From positions 1-15,854 of the forward strand of contig JALUNR010000019.1 in the NCBI GenBank assembly GCA_027055005.1: a stretch of DNA of 15,854 bases, written 5' to 3'. This DNA comes from Campylobacterales bacterium. GTDB lineage: Bacteria > Campylobacterota > Campylobacteria > Campylobacterales > QNZT01. The first letter of the stretch is position 1. Every line of letters starts with the position of its first letter. Made by a program: the position numbers and the translations under genes. Below, one piece after another: positions 6,457-15,099 of this stretch. Below the pieces are notes generated by a model. That model was given only the letters and a program-made list of their open reading frames with translations. It was not told where the DNA came from and did not search any database.

Positions 6457-9400
6457 TTAACTAAGATAGTCTTGAAGAGCTTTTACATCTATATCATCTG
6501 AATTTTTTAGCTCTTTTATAGCCAAAATTGTAGCTCTTGCAGCAGCAATAGTTGTAAAATAAGGTATGCTTTGAGTAATAACTCTTTGCCTTATTATCTT
6601 TGCATCATCTTTACTCGACTCTGAATCACTTGTATTTATAACTATTGCTATTTCATTATTTCTTATACTATCTTCTATATTTGGGCGACCTTCGCTTATC
6701 TTTAAAACTTTTGTTGCTTTAATATCTGCATCATCTAAAATTTTATAAGTTCCACTTGTGGCAACTATCTCAAATCCAAGACTAATAAATCCATTAGCAA
6801 CCTCTTCTGCAAACTCTTTATCTAAATCAGTTAAAGAGATAAATACTTTTCCACTTGTAGGAATAAGATTTGAACTTGCACTCTGACTTTTTGCAAAAGA
6901 GATTCCAAAATTTTCACTTATACCCATAACTTCACCTGTACTTTTCATCTCTGGACCCAAAATCACATCTGCACCACTTAATTTTTTGAAAGGAAATACT
7001 GCTTCTTTTACACAAACATGATTTCTTACGATTGGTTTTAAAATACCTTCCTTTTCAGTAAGTACTCCAAATTTATCATAGAAACTTAGTGCTTCTTTTA
7101 AATCCCCTTGATACATAACTCTTGTTGCAACTTTTGCCATAGGGATACCAGTAGCTTTACTTACAAATGGAACTGTTCTACTAGCTCTTGGGTTTACCTC
7201 TATCATATAAATTTCATTTTTATAGATTGCATATTGAATATTCATTAAGCCTTTTATACCAAGTCCTAATGCTATCTCTTTTGTTTTTTGCTCTATCTCA
7301 TTTTGTAATTCATCTGATATAGAAAGTGGAGGAAGTGAGCATGCACTATCCCCAGAGTGAATACCTGCTTCTTCAATATGTTGCATAATGGCTCCGATAT
7401 AGACATCTTTTCCATCACTTATAGCATCTACATCAACTTCTATCGCTCTATCTAAAAACTTATCTATTAAAACTGGAGAATCATTACTAACACTTACTGC
7501 TTCATCCATATATTGGTTTAGTTCACTATCGCTATAAACTATCCGCATAGCTCTTCCACCCAAAACATAGCTTGGTCTAACTAAAACTGGATAACCTATT
7601 TCATTTGCTTTTGTTAAGGCTTCTTCTTTTGTTGTAGCAGTTGCATTATTTGGCTGATTTATACCAATTTTTGTGATAAATGCAGAAAACCTCTCTCTAT
7701 CCTCTGCCATATCTATTACATCAGCTGAAGTTCCTATTATCTTTGCACCTATATTTGTAAGTCCCTGTGAAAGTTTTAAAGGTGTTTGTCCACCAAAGTG
7801 AACTATCACTCCATCTGGATTTTCTTTTTCTATCACGCTTCTTACTCTCTCAAAATCTATCGGTTCAAAATACAATATATCACTTGTATCGTAGTCAGTT
7901 GAAACTGTTTCTGGGTTACAGTTGTACATAATTGATTTTATGCCCATATCTTTTAAAGCATATGCTGCATGAACACAACAATAATCAAACTCTATCCCCT
8001 GACCTATCCTATTTGGTCCACCACCTATAATCAAAACTTTTTTATTTTTAGTGATAGTATCTGGTTTTTTTATAACACTTATTGGAGTAGTTGAGTACAA
8101 ATATGGAGTTAATGCTTTAAACTCAGCAGCACAAGTATCAACTTCATTGTACTCTAGCAAAACTCCTAAATCTTTTCTAGCTTTATACACCTCTTTGCTA
8201 TCAATTTCTAAGAGTTTGGCTATCATATTATCACTAAATCCCAAAGCTTTTGCTTCTCTTAAATACTCTTTATCTGTTAAAATATCTTTTGTAAGAGATT
8301 TTTCAAAGTTGATAATATCTTCTATTTGATATAAAAACCATTTGTCTATTTGACAAATATCAAATACTTCATCTACACTTTTACCTCTTCTAAAAGCTTC
8401 TGCAACATATAAAGCTCGTTTGTCATTTGGTCTTCTTATCTCTTTTTCTAAAGTTGCATCGTCGTCTCCAATCTTTTCAAATCCATCCAAACCAATTTCC
8501 AATGAACAAAGTGCCTTTTGAAAAGATTCTTTAAAAGTCCTACCTATACTCATAACTTCACCAACACTTTTCATAGAAGTAGTTAATGTAGAATTTGCAC
8601 AAGGAAATTTTTCAAAAGTAAATCTTGGTATTTTTGTAACTATGTAGTCTATTACTGGTTCAAAACTAGCAGGTGTTCCTGTTATGTCGTTTGTTATTTC
8701 ATCAAGAGTAAATCCGACAGCTAGCATTGTTGCAACTTTTGCTATTGGATACCCAGTTGCTTTTGAAGCTAAAGCCGAGCTTCTACTAACTCTTGGATTC
8801 ATTTCTATTACCGTCATTCGTCCATTTTTAGGATTTATAGCAAACTGAACATTACTACCACCAGTATCAACTCCTATCTCTCTAAGTATTTTAAATGAAG
8901 CATTTCTCATATGTTGATACTCTTTATCTGTTAAAGTTAAAGCTGGAGCAACTGTAATACTATCACCTGTATGAACTCCCATAGGATCAAAGTTTTCTAT
9001 TGAACATACTATGATACAGTTATCAGCCCTATCTCTTATAACTTCCATTTCATACTCTTTCCATCCAAGTAGTGACTCTTCTATCAAAATCTCACTTATT
9101 GGACTAGCTTCAAGTCCTGCAGATGCAAGAGCTTTATACTCATCTATGTTGTATGCAACACCACTCCCTCCACCTGCTAGTGTATATGAAGCTCTTATGA
9201 TAAGAGGAAAGCCTATTTCATTTGCTGCTTCAATAGCTTCATCTAAATTATAAGCATATTTACTTTTAGGCAAATCCATACCTATTTTTATCATTGCCTC
9301 TTTAAAAGCTTGTCTATCTTCACCTTTTTGTATCGCTTCTGGATTTGCTCCTAAAAACTTTATACCATCAAGCATACCTTTTTCATACATACTCATAGCA

Positions 9401-9693
9401 ACATTCAAAGCAGTCTGTCCACCCATAGTAGGTAGCAAGGCATCAATATTTTCTTTTTTTATAATCTTAGATATAACTTCTTCATTTATAGGTTCGATAT
9501 ATGTCCTATCAGCAAACTCAGGATCAGTCATAATAGTAGCTGGATTTGAATTTATAAGTGTAACTCTAAAACCTAGTTCTTTTAATGTTTTTGCAGCTTG
9601 AGTTCCTGAATAATCAAACTCACAAGCTTGTCCTATGATAATAGGTCCAGCTCCTATTAGAAGTATATTTTGTATGTCTGTTCTTTTTGGCAT
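6457..9693 (-). CDS. carB: carbamoyl-phosphate synthase large subunit
   Basis: With 1078 residues this is a full-length CarB. It combines bicarbonate, ammonia (from the small subunit CarA) and two ATP into carbamoyl phosphate for arginine and pyrimidine synthesis. The two homologous halves are plain. The first has an N-terminal LLIGAGPIIIGQACEFDY motif (11-28) and an ATP-grasp domain with GGGSGVAYN and NPRVSRSSALASKATG (299-314). The second half repeats these as IGGGPNRIGQGIEFDY and NPRASRTVPFVSKATG. The last 140 or so residues form the MGS-like allosteric domain (ATSGTYKIL, IVINTSD). The ATG is preceded by GTGGGG. carA is not in the window. The gene lies 41 bases after mreC, with an inverted repeat and a possible -10 box between them, so it may have its own promoter as well as operon transcription. 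Confidence 0.97.
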   Translation of the reverse strand: MPKRTDIQNILLIGAGPIIIGQACEFDYSGTQAAKTLKELGFRVTLINSNPATIMTDPEFADRTYIEPINEEVISKIIKKENIDALLPTMGGQTALNVAMSMYEKGMLDGIKFLGANPEAIQKGEDRQAFKEAMIKIGMDLPKSKYAYNLDEAIEAANEIGFPLIIRASYTLAGGGSGVAYNIDEYKALASAGLEASPISEILIEESLLGWKEYEMEVIRDRADNCIIVCSIENFDPMGVHTGDSITVAPALTLTDKEYQHMRNASFKILREIGVDTGGSNVQFAINPKNGRMTVIEMNPRVSRSSALASKATGYPIAKVATMLAVGFTLDEITNDITGTPASFEPVIDYIVTKIPRFTFEKFPCANSTLTTSMKSVGEVMSIGRTFKESFQKALCSLEIGLDGFEKIGDDDATLEKEIRRPNDKRALYVAEAFRRGKSVDEVFDICQIDKWFLYQIEDIINFEKSLTKDILTDKEYLREAKALGFSDNMIAKLLEIDSKEVYKARKDLGVLLEYNEVDTCAAEFKALTPYLYSTTPISVIKKPDTITKNKKVLIIGGGPNRIGQGIEFDYCCVHAAYALKDMGIKSIMYNCNPETVSTDYDTSDILYFEPIDFERVRSVIEKENPDGVIVHFGGQTPLKLSQGLTNIGAKIIGTSADVIDMAEDRERFSAFITKIGINQPNNATATTKEEALTKANEIGYPVLVRPSYVLGGRAMRIVYSDSELNQYMDEAVSVSNDSPVLIDKFLDRAIEVDVDAISDGKDVYIGAIMQHIEEAGIHSGDSACSLPPLSISDELQNEIEQKTKEIALGLGIKGLMNIQYAIYKNEIYMIEVNPRASRTVPFVSKATGIPMAKVATRVMYQGDLKEALSFYDKFGVLTEKEGILKPIVRNHVCVKEAVFPFKKLSGADVILGPEMKSTGEVMGISENFGISFAKSQSASSNLIPTSGKVFISLTDLDKEFAEEVANGFISLGFEIVATSGTYKILDDADIKATKVLKISEGRPNIEDSIRNNEIAIVINTSDSESSKDDAKIIRQRVITQSIPYFTTIAAARATILAIKELKNSDDIDVKALQDYLS

Positions 9694-9707
9694 TTTTCCC
9701 CACTTGA

Positions 9708-9727
9708 ATACTAAATTTTTTTAGTAT
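9708..9727. repeat. inverted repeat between mreC and carB
   Basis: ATACTAAA (9708-9715) and TTTAGTAT (9720-9727) form a perfect dyad around TTTT. On the minus strand a TATACT (9728 to 9723) overlaps it and could be a -10 box for carB, 30 bases before the ATG. No T-run follows on the minus strand, so it is not an intrinsic terminator. An operator over a carB promoter is possible, but chance is not excluded in such AT-rich sequence. Confidence 0.35.
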
Positions 9728-9734
9728 ATCAAAA

Positions 9735-10493
9735 TTACTTTATATGAGGGTCAATAGCATAAAAATATATAGCTTTTGTTGGTATTATATAAGGTTGTAC
9801 GATTGCTTCATTGTATAACTCTTTTTGTGTTATCTTCAAAACTCTACCTATCTTTACACCTTCTAAAAATATACCATCTTTCCCACTTGTGATAACTTCA
9901 TCACCTACTTTAACAATAGAGTTTTTTTGTATATATTTTATTACTAAATTTGTATTATTTCCTATAATAACACCTTGGGCTTTATAATTTCCAATATAAA
10001 CAGAAAGTGCTACTTCTGGATCCAGTTCCAATACAGCCAAAGGATTACCATCTTTTTCTTTTACAATACCTGCAACATATCCTTTGTATAAAAGTCCATA
10101 AATTTTTTTACTATTAAACTGTTTAAAGTCTAGCCACAATTTTGTATAATTGCCTAGCTTTTCAAAAGATAAAGTTTTTACAAGATAAAGACTCGGATGA
10201 TGATACCTAAGATTTGTCTCTTTTAAAAGTTTTTTTAACTCCATAGATAAAGAATCTGCTATCAAAGCCTTTGGTCTTAACTCTTTTACCTCTTGTTCAA
10301 GTTCTTTTATCCTAACAGCTTGTTTACTATGTTGATTATATGTATCAATAATATTTTGCTTTGTAGTCAAATATGCCAACTTAACATTATTTGAAAATCG
10401 TAGTACCTTATTTCTAAAAGATGGTACTACTTTTATGGATGTAAATAATAATCCAACCAACACTAAAACAAATAAAAGTTTACTTTTAATCAT
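9735..10493 (-). CDS. mreC: rod shape-determining protein MreC
   Basis: MreC is the periplasmic scaffold that links the MreB filaments to the cell-wall elongation enzymes. This 252-residue protein has the expected layout. A short cytoplasmic N-terminus is followed by one membrane helix (about 5-20), and then a charged heptad-rich segment (about 40-93, including RIKELEQEVKEL) fits the dimerising coiled coil. A beta-rich C-terminal domain follows (YKGYVAGIV, VALSVYIGN, VKVGDEVITSGKDGIFLEGVKIGRV); this last stretch is the conserved MreC signature. Its ATG lies within the end of mreB (8-base overlap), pointing to translational coupling. No mreD follows; the next gene is carB. Length is toward the short end for the family but nothing appears missing. 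Confidence 0.93.
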   Translation of the reverse strand: MIKSKLLFVLVLVGLLFTSIKVVPSFRNKVLRFSNNVKLAYLTTKQNIIDTYNQHSKQAVRIKELEQEVKELRPKALIADSLSMELKKLLKETNLRYHHPSLYLVKTLSFEKLGNYTKLWLDFKQFNSKKIYGLLYKGYVAGIVKEKDGNPLAVLELDPEVALSVYIGNYKAQGVIIGNNTNLVIKYIQKNSIVKVGDEVITSGKDGIFLEGVKIGRVLKITQKELYNEAIVQPYIIPTKAIYFYAIDPHIK

Positions 10494-11523
10494 CTAACTG
10501 TAGTTGTTTTAAAAGTTCCATCTCTTCAAGCATTTTACCAGTTCCTTTTGCAACTGCTAAAAGAGGCTCTTCTGATATATAAACTGGTAGTTTTACAACA
10601 GAGCTTAGATAGTGATCAAGACCTCTTAAAAGTGAACCTCCTCCTGTCAATACAACACCATTTTCAACTATATCACCTGCTAAATCTGGTGGCATAACCT
10701 CTAAAACTTCTTTTAGTGCTTGAACTATCTCTTTTAGTGATTCAGAAAGTGCTTCATTTACATGCTTACTTGTTATATCTATCCTTTTTAGAAGTCCAGT
10801 AACTTGATCTCGTCCTTTTATAGACATAGTAAGTTCTTCATCAAGTGCCATAGCAGTTCCTATGGTTATCTTTATATCTTCTCCACTTCTTTCACCAATA
10901 AGTAGGTTAAACTTTCTTTTTACATAATCAACTATCGACTGATCAAATTTATCACCACCAACTCTTATTGATTTACTTAAAACTAACCCTCTAAGACTTA
11001 CAACTCCTATTTCAGTAGTACCACCACCTATATCTATAACCATATTCCCTTGAGGATCATTTATAGGAAGTCCTGCTCCAATAGCAGCTGCTTTTGGTTC
11101 TTCTATGAGTAAAACTTCTCTAGCTCCAGCATTCATTGCCGAAGTTTTTACAGCTTTTCTTTCAACTTGAGTAAGACCATAAGGAACACAGATGATAATA
11201 CGAGGTCTTATAAAAGAACTTCTATTATGAGCCTTTTTTATAAAATATCTTATCATTTCTTCTGTTATTTCAAAATCAGCAATAACTCCTTCTTTAAGTG
11301 GTCTGATAGCTTGTATGCTCTCTGGAGTTTTACCTATCATATCTTTTGCTTCTTTACCAACAGCGAGTAGTTTTCTTCTTCCACCTCTGGTCATTTGCAC
11401 GGCAACTACTGAAGGTTCATTTATAACGATTCCCTTACCTCTAGCTATTACAATAGTATTTGCTGTTCCCAAATCTATTGCTAAATCATTTGAAAAAATT
11501 CCTAAAACTTTATTTACTATCAT
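10486..11523 (-). CDS. mreB: rod shape-determining protein MreB (actin-like)
   Basis: MreB is an ATP-dependent, membrane-associated actin homologue that guides side-wall peptidoglycan synthesis and gives curved and rod cells their shape. At 345 residues it has the standard length. AIDLGTANT (15-23) is the phosphate-1 loop, VPYGLTQVERKA the connecting region, and IDIGGGTTEIG (163-173) the phosphate-2 loop. The adenosine motif LTGGGSLLRGLDHYL lies near the C-terminus. The N-terminal VLGIFSNDLAIDLG could include the hydrophobic membrane-contact residues. The start ATG overlaps the clpX stop by one base (TAATG), and its own stop overlaps the mreC start, so clpX-mreB-mreC is a coupled unit. Confidence 0.97.
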   Translation of the reverse strand: MIVNKVLGIFSNDLAIDLGTANTIVIARGKGIVINEPSVVAVQMTRGGRRKLLAVGKEAKDMIGKTPESIQAIRPLKEGVIADFEITEEMIRYFIKKAHNRSSFIRPRIIICVPYGLTQVERKAVKTSAMNAGAREVLLIEEPKAAAIGAGLPINDPQGNMVIDIGGGTTEIGVVSLRGLVLSKSIRVGGDKFDQSIVDYVKRKFNLLIGERSGEDIKITIGTAMALDEELTMSIKGRDQVTGLLKRIDITSKHVNEALSESLKEIVQALKEVLEVMPPDLAGDIVENGVVLTGGGSLLRGLDHYLSSVVKLPVYISEEPLLAVAKGTGKMLEEMELLKQLQLDD

Positions 11524-12749
11524 TATGCACTCTTCTTTAAATTTTTTGAATATATTGGTTTAGCACTTTTTGTAACCACCTCTTCAGTTATAATAACCTT
11601 GTATCCACTAAGTTCTGGAAGCTCATACATTACATCAAGCATTATTTCTTCCATAATAGTTCTAAGTCCTCTTGCTCCTGTTTTTCTTTTAAGAGCCAGT
11701 TCAGCAATACTTAAAAGTGCTTCATCCTCAAATTCTAGTTCTACATCGTCAATTGCAAAAAGTTTTTTATACTGTTTTACTATGGAATTTTTAGGTTTAG
11801 TTAGAATTTCTACCATATTTTCTTTTGTGATTTGATTTAGAGTGGCAAAAGAATGAAGTCTTCCTATAAGTTCAGGTATCAAACCATAGCTTACTAAATC
11901 GTCAGGTTCTACCAAATCAAATATTTCATCATTTTCTTTTTCACCTCTTTTTTCTTGATTAAAACCTAAAGTATTGTTTCCTATTCTTCTTTTTATAATA
12001 TCATCTAATCCATCAAAAGCTCCACCACAAATAAAAAGTATATTTGAAGTATCCATTTGTGAAAAATCTTGATTTGGATGTTTTCTACCACCTTTGGGAG
12101 ATATATTTACCACACTTCCTTCTATAATCTTTAAAAGTGCCTGTTGAACTCCTTCACCTGAAACATCTCTAGTAATAGAACGATTTTCACCCATACGAGC
12201 AATTTTATCTATCTCATCTATAAAAATAATACCTTGTTCAGCCTTTTTAACATCTCCATCAGCTACTTGCAAAAGTCTTGTTAAAATATTTTCAACATCT
12301 TCACCAACATATCCAGCTTCTGTCAGACTTGTTGCATCTGCTATTGCAATAGGGACATCTAAAAACTTTGCTAAAGTTTGTGCCATCAAAGTTTTTCCAC
12401 TACCTGTTGGCCCTATAAAAAGGACATTTGATTTTTGTATTTCAGTATCATCGTTTTCAACTTCATGTTGTTTAAATATTCTTTTGTAGTGATTATAAAC
12501 ACTTACAGCAAAAACTTTTTTTGCATCATCTTGACCTATTACATAATCATCAAGAACTTTTTTTAATTCTTTTGGAGTAAAAAGTTCTACTTCCTCTAAA
12601 GTCTGTTCACTTTCTATTTCTTCAATATCTCCAAAAAAAATCTTATATGCTGAAATTACACAATTTTCACATATATATACATCTTCCCCAGCTAATAGTC
12701 TGTTATCAATATCTTCATTTACTCCACAAAAACTACATTTTTTTGGCAT
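11523..12749 (-). CDS. clpX: ATP-dependent Clp protease ATP-binding subunit ClpX
   Basis: ClpX is the hexameric AAA+ unfoldase that recognises tagged proteins and feeds them to the ClpP peptidase. The sequence shows an N-terminal zinc-binding domain (C5, C8, C27, C30), Walker A GPTGSGKT (113-120), and the pore loop GYVG (147-150). Walker B IIFIDEIDKIA, the RKH loop (222-224) and the sensor region ending GARGLRTIMEEIMLD are also present. The ClpP-contacting tripeptide appears as LGF (261-263) in place of the E. coli IGF. Length is 408 residues from ATG at 12749. A GTG at 12752 would add one Met, but AGAGGA lies at proper distance from the ATG. The start lies 17 bases inside lpxA. clpP is not in the window. 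Confidence 0.97.
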   Translation of the reverse strand: MPKKCSFCGVNEDIDNRLLAGEDVYICENCVISAYKIFFGDIEEIESEQTLEEVELFTPKELKKVLDDYVIGQDDAKKVFAVSVYNHYKRIFKQHEVENDDTEIQKSNVLFIGPTGSGKTLMAQTLAKFLDVPIAIADATSLTEAGYVGEDVENILTRLLQVADGDVKKAEQGIIFIDEIDKIARMGENRSITRDVSGEGVQQALLKIIEGSVVNISPKGGRKHPNQDFSQMDTSNILFICGGAFDGLDDIIKRRIGNNTLGFNQEKRGEKENDEIFDLVEPDDLVSYGLIPELIGRLHSFATLNQITKENMVEILTKPKNSIVKQYKKLFAIDDVELEFEDEALLSIAELALKRKTGARGLRTIMEEIMLDVMYELPELSGYKVIITEEVVTKSAKPIYSKNLKKSA

Positions 12750-13533
12750 CACTTTTCCTCTCGTATGGTATTCCTCTTTTATTTTCTATAATAAACTCGC
12801 AAAACTTTTTAACTTTTTTGTTATTGGTTATTTCCAAAATCTCTTTTGCCATATCATTTGGACCTTTTTCACTTCTAAAAATACTTTTAAAAGCTTTTTT
12901 CAAAGCATCTATATCATTTTTTTCAAAATTTCTTCTCAAACCAATGGTATTTAAACTTCTCACCTTTGCTCTATTTCCTTCAGCTAAACAAAATGGGGGG
13001 ATATCTTGAGCTACTGCTCCACCACCACCTATCATAGAATACTCTCCAAGCCTTACAAACTGGTGTATTGGTGTGGAGCCTCCGATTATAACATGATCTT
13101 CTACTACTACATGCCCTGCAACCATAGATTGATTTACCATAATCACATGATTTCCTATTTTTGCATCATGAGCCACATGAGTTGAACCCATAAAAAGATT
13201 ATTATCCCCTATAAAAGTAACTCCTTTATCTTTGAGAGTTCCTGGATTTATCAAGACATTTTCTCTTATAGTATTGTTTTTACCTATGATAAGTTTAACT
13301 TTATCACCATCTTTATATGAAATATCTTGAGGAATAGTTCCAATAGCTGAAAAAGGAAATATCTTAGTTCCTTCCCCAATACTTGTATCACCATCAACTA
13401 CTACATGAGAAACAAGTTTAACTCCATCAGCTAACTTTACATTTTTTGCTACTGTACAAAATGGACCTATATAAACACCATCGCCTATAATAGCTCCCTT
13501 TTCTATAATAGCTGTTGGGTGAATAAAACTCAT
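12733..13533 (-). CDS. lpxA: UDP-N-acetylglucosamine acyltransferase LpxA
   Basis: LpxA catalyses the first step of lipid A synthesis: it transfers a 3-hydroxyacyl chain from acyl carrier protein to the 3-OH of UDP-GlcNAc in the cytoplasm. The 266-residue protein is of normal length. Its first 180 or so residues are hexapeptide repeats (for example AIIGDGV, VKLADGV, AKIGNHV, VVVEDHV) that form a left-handed beta-helix. THVAHDAKIGN contains H122, which matches the catalytic His125 of E. coli LpxA. The C-terminal part (from about 190) is the helical trimer domain, GLRRNFEKNDIDALKKAF. It starts four bases after the fabZ stop and its end overlaps clpX, so fabZ, lpxA and clpX are translated from one message. 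Sharing of the hydroxyacyl-ACP pool by FabZ and LpxA explains that pairing. Confidence 0.97.
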   Translation of the reverse strand: MSFIHPTAIIEKGAIIGDGVYIGPFCTVAKNVKLADGVKLVSHVVVDGDTSIGEGTKIFPFSAIGTIPQDISYKDGDKVKLIIGKNNTIRENVLINPGTLKDKGVTFIGDNNLFMGSTHVAHDAKIGNHVIMVNQSMVAGHVVVEDHVIIGGSTPIHQFVRLGEYSMIGGGGAVAQDIPPFCLAEGNRAKVRSLNTIGLRRNFEKNDIDALKKAFKSIFRSEKGPNDMAKEILEITNNKKVKKFCEFIIENKRGIPYERKSDAKKM

Positions 13534-13537
13534 ATGA

Positions 13538-13987
13538 TTACTTATCCACTATCATGGCTTTTAGTTCAGCTTCTGTTGATAGTTTTCCATCAACATAAGC
13601 TTCACCTTTAAATATCCAAATATTGCCACGATGTTTTATAACACTTACTTTATATTCTAACCTATCTCCAGGTTTTACAGGAGCTCTAAACTTACACTTA
13701 TCTATACTCATAAAGTAAACTACTTTATTTTGTGCATCTGCTTGTTCCTCTTCACTCAGACTTTTAAATGCCAATACTCCACCAGCTTGTGCCATACCTT
13801 CAACTATCATAACTCCTGGATATATAGGATGCCCTGGAAAGTGCCCTTGAAAAACATTTTCACTTATAGATACATTTTTATAAGCATCTATAAATTCTCC
13901 ACTTTTTATCTCTAGTACTCTATCTATCAATAAAAATGGATACCTATGTGGAAGTATATCTTGGATTTGGATAACATCTAATGTCAT
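13538..13987 (-). CDS. fabZ: 3-hydroxyacyl-ACP dehydratase FabZ
   Basis: FabZ removes water from 3-hydroxyacyl-ACP during fatty acid elongation and so competes with LpxA for the same substrate. The 149-residue hot-dog-fold protein carries the family signature HRYPFLLIDRV near the start. It also has the catalytic GHFPGHPIYPGVMIVEGMAQ segment, with the active-site His in FPGHP and the active-site Glu in VEGMAQ. Length matches the family. The ATG at 13987 has AAAGG upstream. It sits 32 bases downstream of queH and 4 bases upstream of lpxA on the same strand, within the operon. Confidence 0.97.
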   Translation of the reverse strand: MTLDVIQIQDILPHRYPFLLIDRVLEIKSGEFIDAYKNVSISENVFQGHFPGHPIYPGVMIVEGMAQAGGVLAFKSLSEEEQADAQNKVVYFMSIDKCKFRAPVKPGDRLEYKVSVIKHRGNIWIFKGEAYVDGKLSTEAELKAMIVDK

Positions 13988-14019
13988 GCAGTTTACCTTT
14001 TATAAAAATTTTGTTTATT

Positions 14020-15099
14020 CTATCCTAAAAAGATTAAATTTTCTTTTACATCTTCATATAGTTTATACTCTATAAAAAGCTCATATTTAGCCATTTGGTG
14101 AATGTTTTGAAGTATAATTATAGTATTTAATGAATAAAAATTTTTATCTATTTTATTCCGTAGATTTACCTCTTCATCGAAAGTTATTGGATTATATAAA
14201 AATTCTTTCATATTTTTATAATTTTTGTTAATTAGCTGATTAAATTTAGCTAATGATAAAAGCTTTATGTTTTCCCTATTTGCAAAATAAATATCTTGTA
14301 TATTTCTTTCTATTTTAAATTTTACAGATTTTCTTTTTGTTGTGGAGTATTGTAATATATATGAAGGAATTACCTCTTTATCCTCTTTTAAGACCCCCCT
14401 TAAAAGTCTATAATTTAAAAAATTTTCTCTTACTATTTCATAAGGCTTATTTATTTTATATCTCTTTTCATAAAGCTCTATCCTATTTTCTAAAGAGTTT
14501 GGCAAAATTTGTTTATTTATAGGAGATATAAGTTCATCTAAAAACTTTTTCTGCTCTTCTCTTTGATGAGAGAGAGCATAGATACATCCGCAATAATTTT
14601 GATGATAAAGTCTTTCTTCTTTTGCTATCTTAAACTGTTCCTGAGTTCCTCCACCCACTCTAAAATCAACTGTTAAAAACTCAACTCCCTCTTGTCTTGC
14701 TATACTTTCTCCACTTTTTTGAAGCTGTGAGATAGATTTTTTAGGGCTAGTTAGTAGTGTAGTTGTTAAATAAAAAGCCCCTAATTCTTTAGCCTTTTTT
14801 GCAGAAACTTCTAACCTTCTATCAAAACAAATAGAGCATCTTTTACCTTTTTCTGGCTCATCTTCATATCCTTTTACCACTTCAAGCCACTTTATAAAAT
14901 CATACTCTCCCTCATAAAGCTCTATACCCAAAATCTCACAACTTCTTTTTACATCTAAAAGTCTAAGATAGTATTCACTATATGGATGTATATTTGGATC
15001 ATAAAAAAAACCTACTAACTCCTCTTTTGGATAAGCAATTTGAAGTTTTTGTAAAAAAAAGTGGCTATCAACAGAGCAACAGATGTGAACAAGTATCAA
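14020..15099 (-). CDS. queH: epoxyqueuosine reductase QueH with C-terminal extension
   Basis: QueH reduces epoxyqueuosine to queuosine in the wobble position of GUN-anticodon tRNAs, and is the iron-sulfur alternative to QueG. The N-terminal half (about 1-180) has all the family signs. HICCSVDS carries a Cys pair (C7, C8), FYDPNIHPYSEY follows, CSICFDRRLE has C88 and C91, and NYCGCIYAL has C170 and C172. These cysteines fit an iron-sulfur cluster plus catalytic site. The remaining 180 residues, rich in Lys, Asn, Tyr and Ile, form an extension that I cannot assign; I recall longer QueH proteins in Campylobacterota. The start is TTG at 15099, which overlaps the bcp stop by four bases (TTGA). This gives the expected N-terminus directly before VHICC, so translational coupling is likely. 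Confidence 0.9.
   Translation of the reverse strand: MILVHICCSVDSHFFLQKLQIAYPKEELVGFFYDPNIHPYSEYYLRLLDVKRSCEILGIELYEGEYDFIKWLEVVKGYEDEPEKGKRCSICFDRRLEVSAKKAKELGAFYLTTTLLTSPKKSISQLQKSGESIARQEGVEFLTVDFRVGGGTQEQFKIAKEERLYHQNYCGCIYALSHQREEQKKFLDELISPINKQILPNSLENRIELYEKRYKINKPYEIVRENFLNYRLLRGVLKEDKEVIPSYILQYSTTKRKSVKFKIERNIQDIYFANRENIKLLSLAKFNQLINKNYKNMKEFLYNPITFDEEVNLRNKIDKNFYSLNTIIILQNIHQMAKYELFIEYKLYEDVKENLIFLG

Noticed and set aside
8051..8329. Plus-strand open frames opposite carB (8051-8329, 9011-9253)
   Set aside because: Both are antisense shadows of a conserved enzyme, with Ser/Leu-rich translations typical of reverse-strand reading.
12995..13000. G6 run in lpxA, and C6 near 14394 in queH, as contingency tracts
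   Set aside because: Contingency tracts in Campylobacterota are normally eight or more G/C; six is short, and both fit conserved or in-frame codons.
12647..13009. Plus-strand 120-residue open frame opposite lpxA/clpX
   Set aside because: Its translation is a low-complexity hydrophobic shadow of the well-supported lpxA and clpX genes, with no ribosome binding site.
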